This document shows, one piece after another, positions 43,270-51,517 of a DNA stretch of 53,298 nucleotides. The DNA comes from a virus: positions 1-53,298 of the IMG/VR virus record IMGVR_UViG_3300032291_003809; one strand, written 5' to 3'. Made by a program: the position numbers and the translations under genes. Under the pieces are notes generated by a model that saw only the letters and a list, made by a program, of their open reading frames with translations, searched no databases and was not told the DNA's origin. Positions within the stretch are counted from its first letter, which is position 1. Each line of letters begins with the position of its first letter.

Positions 43270-43977
43270 ATGAGACTTCCTACTGAATATGTAGAAACAA
43301 GAAAGAAGTATATACTTTTTAAAAATGATTGTGGAGTTACTGACATGACTCGTAGAGGGGGTGTTTATGAGCACTACATATTTGATTATATAAGAGAAAA
43401 GTTAAAAGTACAAGGCACTACAATCATTGATGTGGGTGCCAATTTTGGTTTTCATACTTTAGAATTTGCAGATTTAGTAGGGGATGAAGGAAAGGTGTAT
43501 TCTTTTGAGCCGCAAAGATTGGTGTATTATCAATTATGCGGTAATGTTATTTTAAATGGTAGGGGTAACATATATGCTAATAATGTTGCATTGAGTGATG
43601 AGAAGAATACTCTTAAAATGGAAAACTTGCAATATTATTCTGATGAACCAATTAATATTGGAAATGCACATTTAGATGCTTGTACCCATTTAGCTTACAA
43701 TATGGTAGATGTAAATACATTAGATTCTTTTGAATTAGATAATGTAAGCGTTTTAAAGATTGATGTGCAAGGATATGAGCCAAAAGTATTGGATGGGGCA
43801 AAAGAAACAATTTTAAAAAATAAACCTGTAATATTTATAGAAGTGGAAGCACCTCAATTAAGTATTTATGGATGGACAGAAAATGACATATTTAGCAGAT
43901 TACAAGCATTAGGTTATACTTACACAAAAGTATTAGATGCTGAACATTTAGTTGATTATGTTGCAATACCCAAATAA
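43270..43977 (+). CDS. FkbM-family methyltransferase
   Basis: A 235-residue protein with IIDVGANFGFHTL (motif I, about 52-64), SFEP with E80 and KIDVQGYE (FkbM signature D.EG-type strand), which is the FkbM pattern. These enzymes commonly O-methylate sugars in glycan clusters. It is two bases after the preceding methyltransferase gene and two bases before a GT25-like gene. Confidence 0.8.
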   Translation: MRLPTEYVETRKKYILFKNDCGVTDMTRRGGVYEHYIFDYIREKLKVQGTTIIDVGANFGFHTLEFADLVGDEGKVYSFEPQRLVYYQLCGNVILNGRGNIYANNVALSDEKNTLKMENLQYYSDEPINIGNAHLDACTHLAYNMVDVNTLDSFELDNVSVLKIDVQGYEPKVLDGAKETILKNKPVIFIEVEAPQLSIYGWTENDIFSRLQALGYTYTKVLDAEHLVDYVAIPK

Positions 43978-43979
43978 CC

Positions 43980-44630
43980 ATGATATTAGATTACTTTGAT
44001 GGAGCTTTCTATTTGAATTTAGATAATCGTATAGAAAGAAAAGAAGCTTTTGAAAAAAGAAGTGCTGAAATTGGAATACAAGCCGAAAGATTTTCTGCTA
44101 CTAAATTAAGTGAAGGAGATGTGCCTAATCCATTAAAAAATAAGGATTGGCATATTAAAATATCGTGCACCTATTCTCATTTTGAGATGATTAAAGAGGC
44201 TAAAAGAAGAGGATGGAAGAACTGCTTAATATTTGAGGATGATTGTGTTTTTGAGCCTAATTTCATTCAAAAAATGAAAGAATGTATTAAAGAATTAAAG
44301 AATATAGAATGGGATATTTTTTATATGGGTGGAGAGCCTAATTCAGAGTGTTATTCTATTACCAATAATCTTGCTAAATGCACTACAGGCCTATACGGTA
44401 CACATGCTTATGCAATTAATGAATGTTTTTACGATAAAATTTTAAGTATACCATTTACATCAGGTGTTATTGACACTTTATATTTGTTTTATGACAGAAA
44501 CAATAAAAAATATGTTATGTCAAAAGACTTATTGGTATTACAGGATGAGGATTTTGTAAGTGATTTGTGGCATGGTAAAATTAAAAGAACCGAACAATAT
44601 AAAGAAGCCTATAAAAAATGGATAATATGA
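43980..44630 (+). CDS. GT25-family glycosyltransferase
   Basis: A 216-residue protein with the GT25 pattern: YLNLDNRIERKEAF near the N-terminus, ISCTYSHFEMI, and CLIFEDDCVFEP with the EDD site (86-88). GT25 includes LPS galactosyltransferases and the collagen galactosyltransferases COLGALT1/2; together with collagen-like fibres in this genome this is suggestive. It overlaps the next gene start by 4 nt (ATGA) using the ATG at 44627. Confidence 0.75.
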   Translation: MILDYFDGAFYLNLDNRIERKEAFEKRSAEIGIQAERFSATKLSEGDVPNPLKNKDWHIKISCTYSHFEMIKEAKRRGWKNCLIFEDDCVFEPNFIQKMKECIKELKNIEWDIFYMGGEPNSECYSITNNLAKCTTGLYGTHAYAINECFYDKILSIPFTSGVIDTLYLFYDRNNKKYVMSKDLLVLQDEDFVSDLWHGKIKRTEQYKEAYKKWII

Positions 44631-45448
44631 AAAAATTAAGTTTTGTATGTACATCATACCGAAGATTTACATGTGTTGAAAGAATAGTAGCTCAATATCA
44701 TGCTCAAACATATCCTAACAAGGAATTAATCATTTTTAATACAGATGAAGAATATCCTTATACTTTGGGATTTGATGATAGCTCAATAATCATTGTAAAT
44801 AATGGCATTAACTATGAAACAGGTACTCCCTATGAAAATAGAGGACAGATATGTAGAGATGCAGTAACACACGCTACAGGGGATTATTTCATGTTGGCCG
44901 ATGATGATGACATATACTTACCATGGCACATGCAACAAGCTGTAGATGGTATTGAAGCTAATGGAAAAGATGCTTGGAAACCTGAAAAGAGCTTTTTTGC
45001 TACTCCTAATAGAATTGAAATGTGTATGAATACTCTTGAGGCCTCTGTGATTGTAAAGATGGAAAGAATAAGAGAAATAGGGTTTAGAAGTGATATTACA
45101 GGATATGAAGGATTAAGTTGGTATACTAAACTTAGGGATGAAAAACATTTGGATGAGCATAATAAGTATTATGTACCTTCTTATTGTTTTAATTGGTCTG
45201 ACCCACATGAAATTGCAGGTCATAAACAAAGTGGCTCTATTGGTAGTCCAAATAATTTTGAAAACCATAAAGAGGCATCAAAAGATTACGCTAAAAGACC
45301 TTTAGAGAAACTTTCTGAAGAAAAATTAAGGGAAACCTACAAACCATATTATCATTATTTAAGACAACATGTTGAAGATTTCCCCTTGGAGTTAGTAAGC
45401 AAGTATATCCCTACTCAGGTATTTCAGGTAGAGAATTTAGTGTATTAA
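44627..45448 (+). CDS. GT2-family glycosyltransferase
   Basis: A 273-residue GT-A protein: MKKLSFVCTSYRRFTCVERI, and FMLADDDDIY (metal-binding DDDD) as in GT2 enzymes, then EASVIVKMERIREIGFR for the acceptor side. I use the ATG at 44627, which overlaps the previous stop by 4 nt; a start 9 nt earlier is possible. Its 3' end overlaps the convergent RecT gene by 38 nt. Confidence 0.75.
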   Translation: MKKLSFVCTSYRRFTCVERIVAQYHAQTYPNKELIIFNTDEEYPYTLGFDDSSIIIVNNGINYETGTPYENRGQICRDAVTHATGDYFMLADDDDIYLPWHMQQAVDGIEANGKDAWKPEKSFFATPNRIEMCMNTLEASVIVKMERIREIGFRSDITGYEGLSWYTKLRDEKHLDEHNKYYVPSYCFNWSDPHEIAGHKQSGSIGSPNNFENHKEASKDYAKRPLEKLSEEKLRETYKPYYHYLRQHVEDFPLELVSKYIPTQVFQVENLVY

Positions 45449-46442
45449 TTACAGAAGCTTGTTTTAAAGCTCCTACTTTCTTTCCGTCAATAATCTTAAT
45501 GTTATTGTCTTCATCTAAGCTTAGAATGGCACCACCCTCAAGTTGGCCATCCATCTCTACAGCTTTTTTACCATAAAAGTCTTTAGGTAACATTTTAGAT
45601 AATTGAATCAATGCAGTTTTTCTAACCATCCACATTTGGGGGTCTTTTTTGTCATTGAAGTATAAGTCATTATCATAGCGAGAGAGGGCTTTAATCTTTA
45701 AAATTTCGCCTTTTGACAATACTTGGAACTGATAATCCCCATTCTTTAATTTAGCCACCGCATAAACGAATTTAAGCGTGTTAGCAGACCTTTCTGCATC
45801 AAAGTTAGGTTTATGTATAATGTTCTGTTCAAGGCCGTAAATAGCCTCAAAATGGTCTCCTTCGTATACACACTCTGTATGTATCTTAGTAATCTCCCCT
45901 GACCTTAAAAGGATGCTTACAAGTCCTTTATAACCGATTAATGGGGTTACGGTCTGCTTACCATCAATTCTTCTAGGAATTAAATAAAACTCCCCTAACA
46001 TATCGCTAGGAATCAAACCAATCTCTGCTCCTGCCAAAATAGAGGCAAATAAGGAGCTAGGATTTTCTTTGAAAGCATCTAGCAGCTTTGGGTTCTTTTT
46101 AAGCTCAGAAACGACTATTTGTACGAATTGAGCAGGTTCTATGTTATGCTTAGATAACAAATTAGGTAAAACCTGTTTTTTGTAAGCTTCAAGACTATTG
46201 TTAAATAGTTGAATAGCTGTTAAAGGTTTAGCAGGAGGTGGTGGAGGTGCTACTTCTTTTTTTGGTTCAGGCATTACAGGAACTTCTTCATCTTTTCTTG
46301 CTCTGTTCTTTGCTCTGAGTTCCATTTCTTCTTTTGTAACAGGTGTTGTTGATTCTACAGATTCAGCCTGTGGCTGTGGTGCAACAGTTTCTTCAATGTT
46401 TTCGCTAGAAAAAATGTCTGTTTGCTCAAGTTTTGGTTTCAT
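45411..46442 (-). CDS. recT: RecT-type single-strand annealing protein
   Basis: A 343-residue protein. Residues 1-75 are a disordered Pro/Glu-rich extension; residues about 75-310 follow the RecT family (SLFASILAGAEIGLIPSDMLGEFYLIPRR, VTPLIGYKGLVSILLRSGEI, KDPQMWMVRKTALIQLSKMLP). RecT anneals single strands in recombination with a 5'-3' exonuclease; a candidate partner lies at 47196-48074. An AACCATAAAA leader precedes the start. Confidence 0.85.
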   Translation of the reverse strand: MKPKLEQTDIFSSENIEETVAPQPQAESVESTTPVTKEEMELRAKNRARKDEEVPVMPEPKKEVAPPPPPAKPLTAIQLFNNSLEAYKKQVLPNLLSKHNIEPAQFVQIVVSELKKNPKLLDAFKENPSSLFASILAGAEIGLIPSDMLGEFYLIPRRIDGKQTVTPLIGYKGLVSILLRSGEITKIHTECVYEGDHFEAIYGLEQNIIHKPNFDAERSANTLKFVYAVAKLKNGDYQFQVLSKGEILKIKALSRYDNDLYFNDKKDPQMWMVRKTALIQLSKMLPKDFYGKKAVEMDGQLEGGAILSLDEDNNIKIIDGKKVGALKQASVINTLNSLPEIPE

Positions 46443-46444
46443 TT

Positions 46445-46732
46445 TTATGGTTTTGATTTTGATAAATTAGTTTTTTTAGGTCCAAAGTGATTCTTTAAAC
46501 CTTTTATAAATTGTTGATTGTTCGGTATTAATGGTTCTCCTGTAGTTGGATTACCATATATTTTGACATCATTTTGGTCTATTGTTCTAATATCCCCTGT
46601 ATCATATAATCTTATTATAAATTGAGGATTAGAGTGAATGGACCCTGCAATCATAAAGATTGCTACTCCATATCCCAATGGCGTTTCTACATCAAAAGGA
46701 TTAAGGATTTCGTGGATTGTTTGTACTATCAT
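46445..46732 (-). CDS. Hypothetical protein
   Basis: A 95-residue soluble protein not recognised; a middle segment (ETPLGYGVAIFMIAGSIHSN) suggests a small beta domain and the end is basic. It has the AACCATAAA leader and lies in the replication and recombination operon next to recT. Confidence 0.5.
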   Translation of the reverse strand: MIVQTIHEILNPFDVETPLGYGVAIFMIAGSIHSNPQFIIRLYDTGDIRTIDQNDVKIYGNPTTGEPLIPNNQQFIKGLKNHFGPKKTNLSKSKP

Positions 46733-46739
46733 TTTATGG

Positions 46740-46859
46740 TTATTTTGTTCTATAAATTTTTGTGTATCTCTGTTTTACTTCGCACCAATATCTTACCCAT
46801 CCTTTATTAATAGGCAAATGTATTGTTTGTCCGCATAAGTAACATTTGTATTTAAACAT
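46740..46859 (-). CDS. Tiny CxxC-containing protein
   Basis: A 39-residue frame starting MFKYKCYLCGQTIHL with a CYLC pair and a later Cys, then a basic tail. Its start overlaps the previous gene's stop by 8 nt and it ends seven bases before the next start, both typical of coupling in this operon. It could be a small zinc-binding protein. Size alone makes this tentative. Confidence 0.45.
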   Translation of the reverse strand: MFKYKCYLCGQTIHLPINKGWVRYWCEVKQRYTKIYRTK

Positions 46860-47091
46860 AAGAGTCTACAATCATTTTTATTTGTTCTCTAGTTAACTTT
46901 TGAGTTATATCAATTTTCTCTCCGCTTTCTAATAACAGAGTAGCAGATTTGAATGTTCTACTAACTTCTTCACAATCATAGAAAGTATGAAACCCATGAC
47001 CTTCTTCTGTATTGTTTTCCTCTTCATACACTACATCAAACTCAAAATATACTTCTGCGTATTGACCCTCTTTTTTACTAATCTTTTTCAT
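46852..47091 (-). CDS. Hypothetical acidic protein
   Basis: A 79-residue protein rich in Glu with two likely amphipathic segments and a DITQKLTREQIKMIV C-terminal helix. Not recognised. It overlaps a 34-residue membrane protein frame upstream by 14 nt and the tiny CxxC frame downstream by 8 nt. Confidence 0.5.
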   Translation of the reverse strand: MKKISKKEGQYAEVYFEFDVVYEEENNTEEGHGFHTFYDCEEVSRTFKSATLLLESGEKIDITQKLTREQIKMIVDSYV

Positions 47092-47182
47092 TTTTTTCTT
47101 CAGATTTAACTATGAGCAACCCAATAAGAAATGCTATTACTAAGCAAAATATAGCTGCTCCCATTTTTAATAAATCATACAT
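47078..47182 (-). CDS. Tiny membrane protein
   Basis: A 34-residue frame starting MYDLLKMGAAIFCLVIAF: a membrane helix at about residues 8-25 followed by a charged KSEEKNEKD tail. It begins 14 nt after the exonuclease stop and overlaps the next gene by 14 nt. Like similar frames in this operon it is too small for routine annotation. Confidence 0.5.
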   Translation of the reverse strand: MYDLLKMGAAIFCLVIAFLIGLLIVKSEEKNEKD

Positions 47183-47195
47183 ATTAATAATCAAT

Positions 47196-48074
47196 TTAAT
47201 AATCAATTTGTTCTATTAAAGGTACATCTGCTTTTTTGTCGCAAGTATCATAAAATGGACATTCTAAGCATCTGATATAATTTGGTCTTGCTTCTAATTT
47301 TTCAGGGTTATTATAATGAAAATCAATATAGCTTTTCATCTTTGGAACAAATACATCTTCATGCAATTGTATATGTTCAGGCTGAATATTAGTTTTAATA
47401 ATCTTTGCCTTTTTAGGGTCTTTAGAAGAGAATATAAAATAGTAAAAAGGTATATCCTCAATACCCTTAGTTTTCTTAATCAAATATTTATAATGGATAG
47501 GCTGCAATAACTGCTTAGACTTATATACTAAGCTTTCAGTATGCCAACCATATTCATTCCATTTATCTTCAATTAAAGCACTATATTTCAAATCAATAAT
47601 ACATTCCTCTCCTTTCCATTTAGCCCTAATATCAGATATTCCACTACATCCATCGTGGGTCATGTACTCTCCAACCTTTAATATTTCAATATTGTGCTTT
47701 TTAACTATGTCTTTAAATAGTAATGCCGAATCTGCAGCTCTTTCATAATCTACAGCAAACTTTTCTTTTGCAGTACCTGCATATACCATTTTTGGCTGAG
47801 GTATTGGGTCTCCTTCTCTCACATAGTCAGTAGCTTTATACTCAAAATAAATTCCAAGTTTAGCAGCTTCACTAGATGGTGTTGGGAGCTTTTCAAAATA
47901 TTGTTTACGAATTTGTAATCCGCAACCTTTTACATTTTCATCGTAGTAATCCACATAAGCTTTTAATAAGCTTTGAGAAAGGTTTGGCTTTGGTTTTTTA
48001 GCAGGTTTGTTTTCTTCAAAGGTATCATTTGCTGATTCCTTCTCAAACTTTTGGAAGTCTAGGTTTTGTTGCAT
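47196..48074 (-). CDS. Cas4/AddB-type PD-(D/E)XK exonuclease with Fe-S ligands
   Basis: A 292-residue protein with the nuclease core GISDIRAKWKGEECIIDLKYS: D148, D161 and K163. One Cys near the N-terminus (C51) and three near the C-terminus (C269-x2-C272-x5-C278) match the four Fe-S ligands of Cas4/AddB/RecB-like nucleases. Probably the resecting partner of RecT (45411), as in RecE-RecT pairs. No helicase domain is fused. An AACCATAAAA leader precedes it. Confidence 0.8.
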   Translation of the reverse strand: MQQNLDFQKFEKESANDTFEENKPAKKPKPNLSQSLLKAYVDYYDENVKGCGLQIRKQYFEKLPTPSSEAAKLGIYFEYKATDYVREGDPIPQPKMVYAGTAKEKFAVDYERAADSALLFKDIVKKHNIEILKVGEYMTHDGCSGISDIRAKWKGEECIIDLKYSALIEDKWNEYGWHTESLVYKSKQLLQPIHYKYLIKKTKGIEDIPFYYFIFSSKDPKKAKIIKTNIQPEHIQLHEDVFVPKMKSYIDFHYNNPEKLEARPNYIRCLECPFYDTCDKKADVPLIEQIDY

Positions 48075-48217
48075 TTTTTATGGTTTTTTTTTATGGTTCT
48101 AATAATTCTTGAGAATACGAAACAAATACCACCCATTAAATATAACACAATAATCATTAATGGTACAGCTACGCACATTAAAAGAAATAATAAAGTTACT
48201 GTTATTGGGTCTGTCAT
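48059..48217 (-). CDS. Small membrane protein
   Basis: A 52-residue frame starting MTDPITVTLLFLLMCVAVPLM with two adjacent hydrophobic stretches (about residues 6-28 and 30-40) and a basic C-terminus. It starts one base after the previous stop and overlaps the exonuclease gene by 16 nt, so that the AACCATAAAA leader of the exonuclease lies inside its coding end. Confidence 0.5.
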   Translation of the reverse strand: MTDPITVTLLFLLMCVAVPLMIIVLYLMGGICFVFSRIIRTIKKNHKKCNKT

Positions 48218-48218
48218 T

Positions 48219-48524
48219 TTAATCATTTGAAAAGTAATCCCTTTTAATTTCTTTTAAGTTTTTAGCCTTGTCAATAACTTTCATCGCATCTTCAATTGAA
48301 TCATACTCTACAACAATCGCTTCTTCTCTCAATATCTCCTCATTCTTAAATTTGTGCCTTTCACAATATAAATTATCTCCTGTGGTCAAAAAAATGTTCT
48401 TTTTATAGTCAAAAGCATTAGTAACCCTCATCAGGGAGCAGCTTTTATAATCTTGATGGTAGAACCTGCAGCTAGAACACTTTCTTATCATCGGGAGGCT
48501 CTTTTGGTTTAAATAAAATTCCAT
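48219..48524 (-). CDS. Small Cys-rich protein
   Basis: A 101-residue protein with C16-x2-C19-x9-C29-x24-C54 in the N-terminal half, fitting a zinc or Fe-S site, and a charged helical C-terminus. Not recognised as a family. It is part of the leftward operon, between the polymerase-like upstream genes and the exonuclease. Confidence 0.5.
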   Translation of the reverse strand: MEFYLNQKSLPMIRKCSSCRFYHQDYKSCSLMRVTNAFDYKKNIFLTTGDNLYCERHKFKNEEILREEAIVVEYDSIEDAMKVIDKAKNLKEIKRDYFSND

Positions 48525-48533
48525 GTTTGTTTT

Positions 48534-48986
48534 TTAAAATAGGGTTATTTGTGGTGTTTCGTTGGTGGTTTCTTCTATTTTGTAAACCTCCTTATAGAAT
48601 AAAATTACTGAATCATTCACAATGTTCAAAAAATCAACCATATCATCTACCATAGTTGTTTTACCCTTTAAAACAGTTATTTTTCTATTTTCATCAAATT
48701 TCTTGGTTACAAAACCATTTGATTTGAAATTAGTTAAAACTCTACCCGTCTCCTTCTGTAACATATCAATATGCTTCTTAAACTGACCCCTGTGAGATTC
48801 ATGGCTAGAAGTCATTTCTGTAAGTTGCTGTTTAAGCCCAAGGGTGTTTTCTGCATAGATATTATATGCCTTATCCCCTAGTTTTTCAGCCAATCTTCGT
48901 CTTTTAGCCTCTGTCAGCTCAGGGTATTCCACCTCTAAAATTGTTAAAAAAGAGTGGAAAATATTTTCTTTTAAATGATTTTTCAT
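48534..48986 (-). CDS. Helical protein with C-terminal clamp-binding-like peptide
   Basis: A 150-residue helical protein (KRRRLAEKLGDKAYNIYAEN, then long polar helices). Its last residues, PQITLF, resemble the bacterial beta-clamp-binding consensus QL(S/D)LF at an exposed C-terminus. If real, it would dock on the host sliding clamp; the rest has no recognised domain. The clamp idea is inference. Confidence 0.5.
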   Translation of the reverse strand: MKNHLKENIFHSFLTILEVEYPELTEAKRRRLAEKLGDKAYNIYAENTLGLKQQLTEMTSSHESHRGQFKKHIDMLQKETGRVLTNFKSNGFVTKKFDENRKITVLKGKTTMVDDMVDFLNIVNDSVILFYKEVYKIEETTNETPQITLF

Positions 48987-49044
48987 ATTATCTTTGGTTT
49001 ACGATTCACTTACTTCTAGTCCAAATTCGTGAAACTTCGTTACT

Positions 49045-49077
49045 GAGAGCAGTCTAGGTTTGAGCCATTCTGCTCTC
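49045..49077 (-). other. Perfect 8-bp hairpin after the polymerase-like gene
   Basis: GAGAGCAG (49045-49052) and CTGCTCTC (49070-49077) form a perfect stem with a 17-nt loop, two bases downstream of the stop of the minus-strand gene at 49080. There is no T-run after it in that direction, so it may be a processing, stability or attenuation element rather than a terminator; rightward it is followed by T-rich sequence, but no rightward gene is present. Confidence 0.5.
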
Positions 49078-49079
49078 TT

Positions 49080-49823
49080 TTAATTTATATCCTTTTCTTC
49101 TTCGTTTAATTTTGGTTTTTCAGGTTCTACAAGCTGCTTCCATTCAAGGCTAACAGTATCTAAATAAGTCTGTATAATTTCCCTGTTGGCAGGTGTATCT
49201 CTATAATAAATACAATCAGTCTTGTAGCATATAAAATCTTCTCCAAGCATTTTAGCCATAATCATCATGTGCTCGTAACAAGCATAACGAATATTATTGT
49301 ATACTTTTTGCAGAATAGGGTCAAATTTCAGCTCAATTGTTTTATTGGTCATTTCCCCATCCTTTATGACTATATACTCTTTATGGGAGGCTAAATTGGC
49401 AAGAGAGGCCAATCTAAGTGCTTTGTCCTTTAGTAATAATCCTTTTTGATAGGTTTTAGGCTTAATTATGCCCTCTAAGTATGCAATACGCCAATAAGCA
49501 TGGTCTACATCTGTAGCCGTTATTTTGCCTCTAAAACTGCGATTCTTTGCGTTCCAATAATTTACGGGGAGTTTTTCTTTTTCTCTGATTCTACGGTTCT
49601 CTATATAATCTTTCACATCGTTTTGAACGCTACGGAATATCCATACTCCTGTAGTAACCTTCTTTTTAGGAGAAGGAAATAAAAACTTTCTATTTTGCCA
49701 AATTAATTCATCGGAGAATGACCCTTTGCGGTAGTAAGCTATTCCTTTCTTTCCTTTAAGCTTATCTAGTATTATCTTTTGTTGGTCGTGTCTCAGTATG
49801 GTAAATCCATTTTGTAAAGACAT
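49080..49823 (-). CDS. Possible minimal polymerase-palm-like protein
   Basis: A 247-residue protein. TDVDHAYW (D105) resembles family-B polymerase motif A (DxxSLYP), KALRLASLANLA (about 134-145) resembles motif B (KxxxNSxYG) and YKTDCIYY (D203) resembles motif C (YxDTDS). No exonuclease or thumb domain is present, so this would be a stripped-down or degenerate palm. Other alpha/beta folds with similar short motifs cannot be excluded. Part of the replication operon, with two AACCATAAA leaders in tandem upstream. Confidence 0.45.
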   Translation of the reverse strand: MSLQNGFTILRHDQQKIILDKLKGKKGIAYYRKGSFSDELIWQNRKFLFPSPKKKVTTGVWIFRSVQNDVKDYIENRRIREKEKLPVNYWNAKNRSFRGKITATDVDHAYWRIAYLEGIIKPKTYQKGLLLKDKALRLASLANLASHKEYIVIKDGEMTNKTIELKFDPILQKVYNNIRYACYEHMMIMAKMLGEDFICYKTDCIYYRDTPANREIIQTYLDTVSLEWKQLVEPEKPKLNEEEKDIN

Positions 49824-49843
49824 ATTTTATGGTTTTTTTATGG

Positions 49844-50722
49844 TTATTTTTTATTCTTAAATGCTAATATACTCTTTTTTTGTTTTTCAAATTGTGCTTT
49901 AGTAATAACTTTTTGCTTTACTAATTCTTGTAAAGACTTAATTGCGTTTCTAACTGCTGCGTTCAATTCTTTCTTTTGCTCTGCAGGTTTCTTTGGAGCT
50001 GTCTTTTTTGCTATTCTTTTTCTCTTTCTTTTTTCCTTCTGCAACTCTTTAAACTTACCCGCTAAGTAATCATTAATTTGGTCTACTTTCTTTTGTTCTG
50101 TAGATGGCAAATCAAAGTTTACTGATTCATCATTAGCTTCAGGGACATCATTTATGTAAAGGATATATTCTACAAAGTAGTTATCAGGATTACCATTGTT
50201 CTTTTTATTATGTTTCAGCTTAACAACCCCACTAAAGTAAGCCATACCTGATTGGTTCTGTGCTAACTCTTCTCTGATGTTCTCAGTTATCTTTCTTACA
50301 CCATCTCCATAGTAGCTATAGTTTCTAGTATTAAATACTTTTGTTTTGCCTAAAGCCCCTGCATTAACTCTAACATCAAGGCAGTCAGGAAGTACAGTCC
50401 TGATATGGTTATCAATCTCATAGTATTCAACAAAAGCTAGATAAGCTTCAGATAGATATAAAGGATTACAAATTTCTTTTGGGGGAAGGGTCTTAACTAC
50501 TCTTCTAATATCTGTCCTAATCTCTCTTAAAGAAAGCTTATCTTTTGCTTTAAACTTTGGGTAAATAATATCGCTGACAATCTTCCTTCTCTTTGTAGCA
50601 CCAATCTTTTGCTGATTAGGTAGCTTATTGTTTGCCTCTCCTAATTCTCTCACTAAAAAGTTGTAAAGCTTTATTCCCTTCAGTTGGGACACATTTACTT
50701 TCTTTTTTTTGTTAGGAGCCAT
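49844..50722 (-). CDS. Basic protein with SHOCT-like C-terminus
   Basis: A 292-residue Lys/Arg-rich protein. The C-terminal helix pair LQELVKQKVITKAQFEKQK (about residues 264-282) fits the SHOCT pattern (L..L...g.IT..EFe..K), a short motif found at ends of many bacterial proteins. A Lys-rich stretch (about residues 228-252) suggests nucleic-acid binding. The N-terminal part is unrecognised. Likely a replication-module protein by position. Confidence 0.5.
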   Translation of the reverse strand: MAPNKKKKVNVSQLKGIKLYNFLVRELGEANNKLPNQQKIGATKRRKIVSDIIYPKFKAKDKLSLREIRTDIRRVVKTLPPKEICNPLYLSEAYLAFVEYYEIDNHIRTVLPDCLDVRVNAGALGKTKVFNTRNYSYYGDGVRKITENIREELAQNQSGMAYFSGVVKLKHNKKNNGNPDNYFVEYILYINDVPEANDESVNFDLPSTEQKKVDQINDYLAGKFKELQKEKRKRKRIAKKTAPKKPAEQKKELNAAVRNAIKSLQELVKQKVITKAQFEKQKKSILAFKNKK

Positions 50723-50757
50723 AGTGGTTTAAATTTGGAAGGGGGACAACGAAAATA

Positions 50758-51087
50758 CTAAATAAATTTATAATAATCTCTGACAATTTCATTGAGTCTA
50801 ACACCTAATAGTTTTTCTCTAGTAGTTACAGTTAAATGGAACTCAATTCTTAATAATTTATCTATCAAAATGCTTGATACACAAAGTAATAGGTACTTGT
50901 CTCCACTTTTTATCCCTGCTCTATAAATATCCCTCCAATCCATTTTATGCTTTTCGGCTATGGTTGTAAAGACCTTTTCAAATACCTCATATTGATATTT
51001 GCAATCATGTATTTGTAGGCTGTAAATAAATTCGTTTTGTAGGTATTTATGCTTTCGTAACTTCTGCATAACTGAACTTGGTATCAT
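50758..51087 (-). CDS. Second DnaA domain IV-like protein
   Basis: A 109-residue protein. Its pattern (FEKVFTTIAEKHKMDWRDIYR, then GDKYLLLCVSSILIDKLL, a polar turn and VRLNEIVRDYYKF) resembles that of the 717-1148 protein and so the DnaA C-terminal fold, though more weakly. Start at 51087 overlaps the upstream gene by 41 nt; an ATG at 51069 would reduce this to 23 nt. Confidence 0.4.
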   Translation of the reverse strand: MIPSSVMQKLRKHKYLQNEFIYSLQIHDCKYQYEVFEKVFTTIAEKHKMDWRDIYRAGIKSGDKYLLLCVSSILIDKLLRIEFHLTVTTREKLLGVRLNEIVRDYYKFI

Positions 51088-51517
51088 TGTCGTTTCGTGG
51101 TTTTTCGTATGGTCTAATTAAGTTAAAATCTAAAAACTTTTGTAATTCAAATCCCTGTTGCTTAAAGTTTAAAAAGGTGCCTTTCTCTTCTATAAGCTTT
51201 TTTGGGAAAACATAAAGTTTGTCATCATCAACTCTTAAAGCTATGGTCTTTATATGGATAAGGTTGCTGCTAAGTATTTCCCAATTAAAGCCAAATCCTC
51301 CCGCTTTCCTGTGGTAGTGCTTGTCGCAATACCTAACGCAGTTAAATGTGGCTGATTGAACATCTACATAGCCTAATAAACGGGGTTTTCTGAGGTTAGC
51401 TAGTTTAAGGTGTATTGTGGCCCAAGTCCATTCCTTGTTTTCATCGTAGAATCCTCTAACGATAAGTGCATTACCTTGTTTGTCTTCTTTTCCAAATACT
51501 TTACTTCCGATGTCCAT
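51047..51517 (-). CDS. Hypothetical protein with CDKHYHRKAGGFGFN motif
   Basis: A 156-residue protein. FNCVRYCDKHYHRKAGGFGF holds two Cys, two His and a Gly-rich turn, suggesting a metal or nucleic-acid-binding site, but I do not recognise the family. It has an AACCATG start context inside the end of the small membrane gene upstream. Replication-module gene by position. Confidence 0.5.
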   Translation of the reverse strand: MDIGSKVFGKEDKQGNALIVRGFYDENKEWTWATIHLKLANLRKPRLLGYVDVQSATFNCVRYCDKHYHRKAGGFGFNWEILSSNLIHIKTIALRVDDDKLYVFPKKLIEEKGTFLNFKQQGFELQKFLDFNLIRPYEKPRNDNDTKFSYAEVTKA

